Source of the DNA: Proteiniphilum sp.
GTDB lineage: Bacteria > Bacteroidota > Bacteroidia > Bacteroidales > Dysgonomonadaceae
Length of the DNA stretch: 13,719 nucleotides
Assembly: GCA_012728465.1 (NCBI GenBank)
Contig: JAAYFB010000039.1
Span: forward strand, 1-13,719
Reading direction: 5' to 3'
Positions 7,669-13,719 of this stretch are shown piece after piece (within the stretch, counting starts at the first letter, position 1; every line of letters starts with the position of its first letter). Under the pieces are notes generated by a model that was not told the DNA's origin, made no database searches, and saw nothing but the letters and a program-made list of their open reading frames with translations. The position numbers were made by a program, and so were the translations under genes.

Positions 7669-8475
7669 CTATCTAGTTTTAATAGTAAGTTCAGTTTTGT
7701 CAAATGCCGTACAATTAATTGTAACAGAAGCCCCTTTCTTAGTTTTATCAATTACCTCTGCGTACATTACCATACCATCATCAAATCCATCTGCTGATAT
7801 TTTCATTTGCTTTGGCATCTTAGAATGACTATTATTAAATATTTTAGAGAAAGAAACCTCAGTATCTTTTGCCACATATACAGTCATTTTATATTCATCA
7901 TTTTCCACTAGCCTACCCACACAGTCATAACCTAGAAACGTTTTATTAGGCAAGTTCGTTATTTTCACATTTGCAACCTCATCGCTTTCCACATCATTCG
8001 GAATCGACATCTCAGTAGCAATTGCCTTATCCCCCACAAAAGTAATTAGAGCCTTATTTTCCTCATCAAATACCATTGTAATGTCATTTGCAAAATTAAA
8101 TTTTGCCCCCATGTATGAATTGTTTGAACTCAAATAATAATCAACTGGAAGATCCTTTTCATCAGTAACCATATTCAAACTATAAATATAATCGAAGTTA
8201 TAAGAAGCAGGAAGAGTTTCAATATCTTTCACACTACCAATCTGGCTCATAATATCTCCCCAGTCTGCACCTAAAGCACCATCCACAGTTCCAGCAATTT
8301 GGTCTGACACTTTGTCAGAAACACTATCAGCTACTTTGTTAGCTGTTTTATCTATTATTGCTTCCGTTGTTTTGTCAACTATTTGCTTCTTTAAGTTCTT
8401 TAGAAATTGCGCCTCAACATTAAGAGACAATCCCAAAAAAACTGTGATAATAATTACAAATCTTGTCTTCTGCAT
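7669..8475 (-). CDS. Secreted DUF4412-like protein
   Basis: A 268-residue protein with a signal peptide (hydrophobic residues 6-19, probable cleavage after VEA at 20-22). A charged, alternating helix follows at about 25-66, rich in DK and (A/S)D(K/S)V repeats (for example DKTANKVADSVSDKVSDQI), likely a coiled coil or amphipathic surface helix. The remainder, about 90-268, looks like a beta-rich domain with YDYIYSL-like, YMGAKFNF, NKTFLGYDCVGRL and KMTVYVAKDTE segments. This layout (FLKNLKKQIVDK helix followed by a domain containing LGYDC) resembles Bacteroidetes DUF4412 proteins, which have no defined biochemical role. The family assignment is by pattern and less sure than the other calls here. 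It is a single minus-strand gene, convergent with the NigD-like gene and divergent from fucR. No well-placed promoter was found. Confidence 0.65.
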   Translation of the reverse strand: MQKTRFVIIITVFLGLSLNVEAQFLKNLKKQIVDKTTEAIIDKTANKVADSVSDKVSDQIAGTVDGALGADWGDIMSQIGSVKDIETLPASYNFDYIYSLNMVTDEKDLPVDYYLSSNNSYMGAKFNFANDITMVFDEENKALITFVGDKAIATEMSIPNDVESDEVANVKITNLPNKTFLGYDCVGRLVENDEYKMTVYVAKDTEVSFSKIFNNSHSKMPKQMKISADGFDDGMVMYAEVIDKTKKGASVTINCTAFDKTELTIKTR

Positions 8476-8799
8476 ATTTCAAAATTATTAGTGAATAAAT
8501 TATTATATCGCTGTAAATCAAATTAATTAAAAGTATCTATAAGGCCAATACGCATTAATTCTATAACATGAGCCATCATCAAATTGTTTTGAGCTGTATT
8601 AATCAAAATAGCTTTAAAAAAATCAGACTCTTCATGTGCCATGCAGTGCCAGAAGCACCTTACTTAAAGCAACTGACCAACTTTAGGCTAATGCATACTC
8701 ATTTTTTTATGTTTTACAGCATATTTTATTTTTTGTTTATGTTGCAATAGCAGACTACTTTTGCTAATCAGGACAGTACAGAACAGCATTGATAAAATC
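8476..8799. other. 324-base intergenic region upstream of fucR
   Basis: This gap separates the minus-strand DUF4412-like gene from fucR. It holds the predicted fucR promoter (8732-8763) and a direct repeat GTGCCA at 8636-8641 and 8646-8651, one helical turn apart. A 60-codon open frame at 8568-8750 has no family match I recognise and runs into the promoter, so I do not call it a gene. On the minus strand TAATTTTG occurs only a few bases before the 8475 start, too close to act as its -7 box. Confidence 0.6.
8732..8763 (+). promoter_or_regulatory. Predicted promoter of the fucose operon
   Basis: TTTG at 8732-8735 and TACTTTTG at 8756-8763 are 20 bases apart, a close match to the Bacteroidetes TTTG/TAnnTTTG promoter. 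The -7 box overlaps an in-frame TTG at 8761, which shows that TTG cannot be the fucR start and supports the ATG at 8800. Confidence 0.6.
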
Positions 8800-9777
8800 A
8801 TGAAATTAAAGTTTAATAATAGAGAAACAAAGGTTCAACAGCTTGCCGATTACATAGAGGGTGAAATTTATAGACAATCGTTGAAGATAGGTGATAAGCT
8901 TCCGTCCATTAATGAGCTTAGCACTGAGCATGGAGTATCTCGCGACACTGTATTTAAGTCTTTAATGAAACTAAAAGAGCGAGGACTGATTGACTCCATA
9001 CATGGCAAGAACTATTTTGTTTCCAATCAATCGTCTAATATTCTACTTCTTCTTGATAGATATTCACCGTTTAAGGAGGAGCTATACAACAGCTTGGTGA
9101 ATAGGCTACCCGATAATTATAAAACAGACCTTTGGTTTCATCAATACAATAAACATTTATTCGACACCATATTGGATGAATCAATAGGAAGATACAGCAA
9201 GTATATCGTAATGAACTATAATAACGAAATACTATCTCCTAAATTATCAGAAATACCAAGAGATAAGTTGTTGCTAATTGACTTTGGTAATTTTGATAAG
9301 AAAGAATACTCGTATATTTGTCAAAACTTTGATGAGCAGCTGTACAGCGCATTGGAATCGATAAAAGATGATTTAACGAAATACAATAAATTAATATTCA
9401 TACTTAACATCAACCATCCTCATCCACAAAGCAGTAGAGACTTTTTTGTTAAATTTTGCAGAGACAATAGCTTGAACTATGAAACTCTTAATGAGGTACC
9501 CTATAGTATTGAAAAGGGATGCTGCTATATTATTATAAAACAGATTGATGTGGTGGAGACAATAAAGAATGCAAAACACGACAAAATGGAAATGGGTATA
9601 GACTTTGGTGTAATAGCTTACAACGAAAATCCATTCTACGAAATAATAGGCGAAGGAGTGTCAAGCATCGGTATAAACTGGAAAGATATGGGAATGCTTG
9701 CAGCAGAATTTATTACAACAGGAAAAAAGACTCAAACATATCTAAATACGATTATAAACAAAAGAAAATCTTTTTAA
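8800..9777 (+). CDS. fucR: GntR-family transcriptional regulator of fucose use (FucR-like)
   Basis: A 325-residue cytoplasmic DNA-binding protein. Residues about 10-75 form a GntR-type winged helix-turn-helix, with [21 protein letters not shown] at 31-51 and [18 protein letters not shown] at 57-74. The rest (about 80-325) resembles a LacI/periplasmic-binding-protein sugar sensor, with ILLLLD at 81-86 and a late segment ([15 protein letters not shown], then [23 protein letters not shown] sequence) typical of such domains. In Bacteroides thetaiotaomicron the first gene of the fucose operon is a regulator of this architecture, FucR, which responds to L-fucose. The role here is inferred from architecture and from fucI starting 26 bases after its stop. 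I start at ATG 8800, because the only upstream in-frame start (TTG 8761) lies in the promoter. No operator could be identified. Confidence 0.85.
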   Translation: MKLKFNNRETKVQQLADYIEGEIYRQSLKIGDKLPSINELSTEHGVSRDTVFKSLMKLKERGLIDSIHGKNYFVSNQSSNILLLLDRYSPFKEELYNSLVNRLPDNYKTDLWFHQYNKHLFDTILDESIGRYSKYIVMNYNNEILSPKLSEIPRDKLLLIDFGNFDKKEYSYICQNFDEQLYSALESIKDDLTKYNKLIFILNINHPHPQSSRDFFVKFCRDNSLNYETLNEVPYSIEKGCCYIIIKQIDVVETIKNAKHDKMEMGIDFGVIAYNENPFYEIIGEGVSSIGINWKDMGMLAAEFITTGKKTQTYLNTIINKRKSF

Positions 9778-9803
9778 TAAAAACATACCTAAAACAATCA
9801 AAA

Positions 9804-11576
9804 ATGAATAAGTATCCTAAAATTGGTATCCGTCCCACAATTGACGGACGACAAGGAGGAGTAAGAGAAAGCCTCGAAGAAAAAACTATGAGCCTAGCCA
9901 ATGCCGTGGCTAAGCTAATAAGTAGCAACCTAAAAAATGGTGATGGAAGCCCAGTTGAGTGTGTCATATCAGATACCACCATAGGCAGAGTGGCAGAATC
10001 AGCAGCATGCGCAGCTAAATTTGAACGTGAAGGTGTAGGAAGTACAATCACCGTAACATCTTGCTGGTGCTATGGATCAGAAACTATGGATATGCATCCA
10101 CATCACCCTAAGGCTGTATGGGGTTTTAACGGAACTGAGCGCCCAGGAGCAGTATATCTAGCTGCAGTGCTAGCAGGACATGCACAAAAAGGACTACCAG
10201 CATTTGGAATTTATGGACGAGATGTGCAAGACCTTAGCGACAACTCAATACCAGAAGATGTGGCCGAAAAACTACTCAGATTTGCCCGAGCTGCACAAGC
10301 AGTAGCAACACTTAGAGGCAAATCATACCTATCAATTGGTAGCGTATCAATGGGGATAGCAGGATCAATAGTTAATCCTGATTTCTTCCAAGAATATTTA
10401 GGAATGCGCACCGAATCGGTTGACTCAACTGAAATACTTAGACGAATAGATGAAGGCATTTATGACAAAGAGGAGTTTGAAAAAGCAATGGCATGGACTG
10501 AGAAGTATTGCAAATCAAACGAGGGTGAGGACTTTAACCCTGAACATAAAATAAAAGACAGAAAGGGCAAAGATGCCGATTGGGAATTTGTGGTGAAGAT
10601 GACAATAATTATGCGTGACCTAATGACTGGAAACCCAAGACTAAAAGAAAAGGGCTTTCTAGAAGAAGCAATTGGGCACAATGCAATTATTGCAGGATTC
10701 CAAGGACAAAGACAATGGACCGACTATCTGCCTAACGGAGACTTCTCGGAATCAATACTAAATAGCTCTTTTGATTGGAACGGAATACGTGAATCATTCA
10801 CAGTAGCAACAGAAAACGATGCCCTTAATGGAGTATCTATGATACTTGGGCACCTATTAACTAATACTGCACAACTATTCTCGGACGTAAGAACTTATTG
10901 GAGCCCCGAAGCAGTAAAACGAGTTACGGGTAAAGAACTTACTGGTTTGGCAAAGAATGGTATTATTCATCTTATCAACTCAGGCTCTACCACATTAGAC
11001 GGAACAGGACAACAAAGAAAAGATGGCAAACCCGCACTAAAACCATTTTGGGAAATAACAGAACAAGAGATGGAGAAATGCTTGGAAGCAACAACATGGT
11101 ATCCAGCCAATCGTGACTACTTCCGTGGTGGTGGTTATTCTTCAAACTTCCTATCGGAGGGGGGCATGCCTGTAACTATGTGCAGAATAAACTTAGTGAA
11201 AGGGCAAGGACCTGTTTTGCAAATTGCTGAAGGTTGGACAGTGGAAATAGATGCTGATGTACATACTCTTTTAGACCAACGCACTGATAAAACATGGCCT
11301 ACTACTTGGTTTGTGCCTCGTCTGGATGAGAGCAAAGTTCCATTTAAAGATGTTTATTCAGTAATGAATCATTGGGGAGCAAATCATGGAGCAATAAGCT
11401 ACGGACACATCGGACAAGACTTGATTACAGCAGCGTCCATACTACGCATACCTGTTAACATGCATAATGTGGATGATAGCAAAATATTCCGACCTGCAGC
11501 TTGGAATGCTTTCGGAATGGACAAAGAAGGAGCAGACTATCGTGCTTGCCAAAACTTTGGCCCAATATATAAATAA
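9804..11576 (+). CDS. fucI: L-fucose isomerase
   Basis: This enzyme converts L-fucose to L-fuculose, the first step of cytoplasmic fucose breakdown. It may also accept D-arabinose, as relatives do. The 590-residue length equals the E. coli enzyme (591), and the two align almost without gaps. The Mn2+ ligands are present at E337 (VATEND), D361 (SDVRTY) and H528 (WGANHG), the same numbers as in E. coli. Other conserved blocks are [12 protein letters not shown] (5-16), [11 protein letters not shown] (87-97), [15 protein letters not shown] (106-120), [10 protein letters not shown] (321-330) and YFRGGGYSS (439-447). It follows fucR by 26 bases, so the two genes are almost certainly one operon. A large hairpin follows before fucP. 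All catalytic features look intact. Confidence 0.97.
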   Translation: MNKYPKIGIRPTIDGRQGGVRESLEEKTMSLANAVAKLISSNLKNGDGSPVECVISDTTIGRVAESAACAAKFEREGVGSTITVTSCWCYGSETMDMHPHHPKAVWGFNGTERPGAVYLAAVLAGHAQKGLPAFGIYGRDVQDLSDNSIPEDVAEKLLRFARAAQAVATLRGKSYLSIGSVSMGIAGSIVNPDFFQEYLGMRTESVDSTEILRRIDEGIYDKEEFEKAMAWTEKYCKSNEGEDFNPEHKIKDRKGKDADWEFVVKMTIIMRDLMTGNPRLKEKGFLEEAIGHNAIIAGFQGQRQWTDYLPNGDFSESILNSSFDWNGIRESFTVATENDALNGVSMILGHLLTNTAQLFSDVRTYWSPEAVKRVTGKELTGLAKNGIIHLINSGSTTLDGTGQQRKDGKPALKPFWEITEQEMEKCLEATTWYPANRDYFRGGGYSSNFLSEGGMPVTMCRINLVKGQGPVLQIAEGWTVEIDADVHTLLDQRTDKTWPTTWFVPRLDESKVPFKDVYSVMNHWGANHGAISYGHIGQDLITAASILRIPVNMHNVDDSKIFRPAAWNAFGMDKEGADYRACQNFGPIYK

Positions 11577-11584
11577 CTAAAACT

Positions 11585-11639
11585 GCAGAAGATATTTTTA
11601 GAATGGAGGCATATAAATATGTGTCTCCATATCTTCTGC
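11585..11639 (+). promoter_or_regulatory. Intercistronic stem-loop between fucI and fucP
   Basis: GCAGAAGATAT (11585-11595) pairs with ATATCTTCTGC (11629-11639) to give an 11-bp outer stem. Inside, GGAG (11605-11608) pairs with CTCC (11625-11628), then CATAT with ATATG around 11610-11621, leaving a bulge of about nine bases (11596-11604) on the left side. No U tract follows directly; a run of seven T begins 19 bases later at 11658. It may be a partial terminator or an mRNA processing/stability element that sets FucI above FucP levels. No TAnnTTTG promoter is seen before fucP, which argues against full termination. Confidence 0.6.
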
Positions 11640-11685
11640 TATTTATAACATTACATCTTTTTTTATTTAAACTCCCCTCCATACA

Positions 11686-12981
11686 ATGAAACCAAAAGTA
11701 GTAGAAAAGAAATACATATTTCCATTCATCCTCATTACCAGCCTATTTGCACTATGGGGTTTTGCCAATGACATAACAAATCCACTAGTAGCAGCATTTC
11801 AAACCATTATGGAGCTTCCCGCCAAACAAGCATCATTAGTGCAACTTGCTTTTTATGGAGGCTATGGCACTATGGCTATACCTGCAGCACTATTTATAAG
11901 AAAATATAGCTACAAAAAAGGTATCTTGCTTGGATTAGCTCTCTATGCAATAGGAGCATTCTTATTTATTCCAGCTGCAGCATTCGAGGAGTTCACCTTC
12001 TTCCTACTATCATTGTATATACTTACTTTTGGATTAGCGTTTCTTGAAACAACTGCCAACCCTTACGTCATATCGATGGGAGATGAAGAAACATCAACAC
12101 GAAGACTTAACCTAGCACAATCATTCAATCCGATGGGCTCATTGATGGGAATGTTTATTGCTTCAAACTATGTATTAACATCATTAAAATCGGAGGCTAG
12201 AGATAGCGCTGGCAATTTAGTGTTCTCTACACTAAGCGAAGTAGAAAAAGCTGCAATACGTACTCACGATTTATCAATCATTCGAAACCCATATGTAATC
12301 ATAGGAGCTATTGTAGTATTGGTGTTCATAATTATTGCCATTACCAAGATGCCCAATACCCAATTAAGCAAAAAAAAGAGTGACGACTCGGCAAGAGCCT
12401 GCGCCAAGAGATTATTCAAAAACCATAACTACCGTGAAGGTGTGATAGCTCAATTCTTTTATGTGGCTGCACAAATAATGTGTTGGACATTTATCATACA
12501 ATATGCTGAAAATATTGGAATACCAAAGGCAATAGGACAACGATATAATATACTTGCAATGGTGCTGTTTTTATCGAGCCGATTTATAGCTACATATTTG
12601 ATGAAATATATAAAACCATCACTTATGCTAGTAGTATTTGCAGTAGGTGCAACTCTTACCACATCGGGAGTAATATTTATTGGCGGAATGACGGGGCTAT
12701 ACTGCTTAGTTGCTACCTCTATTTTCATGTCATTGATGTTCCCCACAATATATGGAATAGCATTAAAAGGACTGAGAGAAGACTCCACCCTTGGTGCTGC
12801 TGGGTTAGTTATGGCTATTGTAGGGGGTGCATTAATGCCTCCATTGCAAGGGACAATAATAGACTTAGGAACTGTGGCTTGGCTACCTGCAGTAAATGCC
12901 TCTTTTATTTTGCCCTTCACATGCTTTGTGGCAATATTTATTTATGGCAAAAGAACGTTGAGACGAGAAGCAATGAACTAG
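11686..12981 (+). CDS. fucP: L-fucose/H+ symporter, major facilitator superfamily
   Basis: A 431-residue inner-membrane protein with 12 predicted membrane segments in two halves joined by a cytoplasmic loop (about 222-250, rich in K, S and D). It belongs to the fucose-galactose-glucose symporter branch of the major facilitator superfamily. Family motifs are LFALWGFANDITNP (20-33), QLAFYGGYGTMAIPA (53-67), LETTANPYV (120-128, with E121 equal to the fucose/proton residue E135 of E. coli), RLNLAQSFNPMGSL (140-153) and AQFFYVAAQIMCW (255-267). By my alignment the position of E. coli D46 is N32 here, with an acidic D29 three residues earlier. It brings in L-fucose for FucI. It lies 109 bases after fucI, with a hairpin between and a terminator 29 bases after its stop. 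The fucose assignment rests on the family plus the adjacent fucR and fucI. Confidence 0.93.
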   Translation: MKPKVVEKKYIFPFILITSLFALWGFANDITNPLVAAFQTIMELPAKQASLVQLAFYGGYGTMAIPAALFIRKYSYKKGILLGLALYAIGAFLFIPAAAFEEFTFFLLSLYILTFGLAFLETTANPYVISMGDEETSTRRLNLAQSFNPMGSLMGMFIASNYVLTSLKSEARDSAGNLVFSTLSEVEKAAIRTHDLSIIRNPYVIIGAIVVLVFIIIAITKMPNTQLSKKKSDDSARACAKRLFKNHNYREGVIAQFFYVAAQIMCWTFIIQYAENIGIPKAIGQRYNILAMVLFLSSRFIATYLMKYIKPSLMLVVFAVGATLTTSGVIFIGGMTGLYCLVATSIFMSLMFPTIYGIALKGLREDSTLGAAGLVMAIVGGALMPPLQGTIIDLGTVAWLPAVNASFILPFTCFVAIFIYGKRTLRREAMN

Positions 12982-13010
12982 GCTATTAAAAGAGTATTTA
13001 TATACCACTT

Positions 13011-13041
13011 AGTGCATGCCTTTTGAGGACATGCACTTTTT
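13011..13041 (+). terminator. Rho-independent terminator of the fucose operon
   Basis: AGTGCATG (13011-13018) and CATGCACT (13030-13037) form an 8-bp stem. Inner CC/GG pairing gives about 10 bp with one bulged A, closed by a TTTTGA loop. Five T follow (13037-13041). It begins 29 bases after the fucP stop and closes the fucR-fucI-fucP unit, so the repeat array beyond it is probably not transcribed from this operon. Confidence 0.85.
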
Positions 13042-13220
13042 GCATTTATTGCAATTTAACAATATAGAATTTCTCACCCACAACAATGTTAACTAAATTA
13101 ACAGCACAAAAAACATCACAGTTAAAATATTAACCAAAAAGAGACCCCGAAAACAATCAACTACCACATAATCAGCTACAAATCATTATATCAATTGTAA
13201 AACTTACCTAAACTTACAGC
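13042..13220. other. AT-rich spacer between the fucP terminator and the palindrome array
   Basis: No gene or RNA is recognised. Two inverted repeats of the form GTTAA-N4/5-TTAAC occur at 13088-13102 and 13121-13134. A CAATTG palindrome at 13192-13197 is not in register with the array that begins at 13221. Confidence 0.5.
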
Positions 13221-13699
13221 AATCCCAACGTTGGGATTAGTACTTTCAAAAAAAATCATTATCATCCCAACGTTGGGATGAGAGTTTTTCGATAGTTTTC
13301 ATACTATTTCAAGGTTGGGTAGGTCACTTTTGCTTATATTTTGTCATCAAAACATTAATGTATGTTATAAATAAGGGTAAAAAGAGCAATCCCAACGTTG
13401 GGATTAGTATGTTTGAAAATATTTAATGCCATCCCAACGTTGGGATGACATTAAATAATTCCTGCAACTCCAAAATCAACCTTGAAATGAGATTAAAAAC
13501 TTTCATTTATCCTCATTTCAATGTTGGGACAAGAGTACTCAAAACAAAATACTGTTAAATCATTCACAAATTGGGGTATATTATTAACTATATCCATCAT
13601 CCCAACGTTGGGGCGACAATAATTTATTTTGGGAATTATAAAACCAACATTGGTTTTTGTTCAATTATTTTCAGAAGTAGTAAAACCAATGTTGGGATA
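13221..13699. repeat. Array of 18-bp palindromes repeated every 42 bp
   Basis: The best copies read AATCCCAACGTTGGGATT (13221-13238, 13388-13405) and CATCCCAACGTTGGGATG (13263-13280, 13430-13447); CATCCCAACGTTGGGGCG is at 13598-13615. Degenerate copies that keep a CAA-NN-TTG core are at 13305-13322 (TATTTCAAGGTTGGGTAG), 13472-13489 (AAAATCAACCTTGAAATG), 13514-13531 (CATTTCAATGTTGGGACA), 13640-13657 (AAAACCAACATTGGTTTT) and 13682-13699 (AAAACCAATGTTGGGATA). Site centres are 42 bp apart or whole multiples of it, with one base lost between 13314 and 13396. Two slots, near 13347-13364 and 13556-13573, hold no clear site. Spacers are 24 bp, AT-rich and mostly different. At least 20 bases of a further spacer run to the window end, so the array may continue. 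No open frame spans it. Function unknown. Confidence 0.9.
13483..13521. repeat. Inverted repeat linking two neighbouring array sites
   Basis: TTGAAATGAG (13483-13492) and CTCATTTCAA (13512-13521) are perfect 10-bp inverted copies separated by 19 bases. Each arm is the outer half of one degenerate array site (13472-13489 and 13514-13531) plus flanking bases, so these two sites are arranged head to head beyond their own internal symmetry. Confidence 0.6.
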
Positions 13700-13719
13700 A
13701 CAATAATTATTTTTGGAAA

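Noticed and set aside
7597..7828. Two short plus-strand open frames over the 7609-7642 hairpin
   Set aside because: They cover the terminator and the 3' end of the convergent secreted-protein gene, and no family is recognisable.
8568..8750. 60-residue open frame upstream of fucR
   Set aside because: It has no recognisable family or start context, unusual composition, and ends in the predicted promoter. It is most likely chance.
12459..12920. Minus-strand open frame opposite fucP
   Set aside because: It is a shadow of the fucP reading frame without its own motifs or promoter.
13221..13699. CRISPR array
   Set aside because: The repeat is only 18 bp, fully palindromic and often degenerate. 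Spacers are 24 bp and AT-rich, some resemble each other, and no cas gene is present.
13221..13699. Coding repeat, since 42 bp equals 14 codons and one frame reads IPTLG at each strong site
   Set aside because: Stop codons follow directly after several sites in every frame I read, and one unit is a base short, which breaks the frame.

Overview
The window looks like the chromosome of an AT-rich member of the Bacteroidales, probably gut-associated. The evidence is lineage-typical families (a DUF4294 protein, a NigD-like lipoprotein, a DUF4412-like secreted protein), TAnnTTTG-type promoter boxes with TTTG about 20 bases upstream, no obvious Shine-Dalgarno sequences, and an L-fucose operon of the Bacteroides kind (fucR-fucI-fucP). 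Species cannot be fixed from the sequence.

Layout. Bases 1-2150 are on the minus strand: the first 30 codons of leuS, cut by the window edge, with its promoter; then a rho-independent-type terminator; then a long-chain acyl-CoA synthetase. A divergent intergenic region (2145-2352) leads to plus-strand genes: a secreted DUF4294 protein, a SulP/STAS anion transporter with a strong predicted promoter, a YgiQ-family radical SAM protein 25 bases behind it, and a NigD-like lipoprotein. A 12-bp bidirectional terminator hairpin at 7609-7642 separates this from a minus-strand secreted DUF4412-like protein. A 324-base gap holding a good promoter precedes fucR (GntR-type regulator), fucI (L-fucose isomerase with all three metal ligands) and fucP (L-fucose/H+ symporter of the major facilitator superfamily). 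A large hairpin lies between fucI and fucP, and a terminator follows fucP. The kinase (fucK) and aldolase (fucA) that complete the pathway are not in the window.

The last 500 bases hold the most unusual element. It is a non-coding array of 18-bp palindromic sites with core CAACGTTG, best form AATCCCAACGTTGGGATT. The sites repeat every 42 bp (two adjacent steps sum to 83), so 12 slots fit, 10 of them recognisable, and the array appears to run off the window end. Forty-two bp equals four turns of B-DNA, so all sites would face the same side of the helix. The sites also show a four-site (about 168 bp) higher-order pattern. It is not a CRISPR and not coding. A phased protein-binding array or a palindromic satellite are the leading explanations.

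How the genes work together. FucP imports L-fucose, FucI converts it to L-fuculose, and FucR is expected to regulate the operon in response to fucose. The other genes (leucyl-tRNA charging, fatty-acid activation, anion transport, radical SAM chemistry, envelope proteins) are housekeeping or envelope functions with no clear link to fucose.
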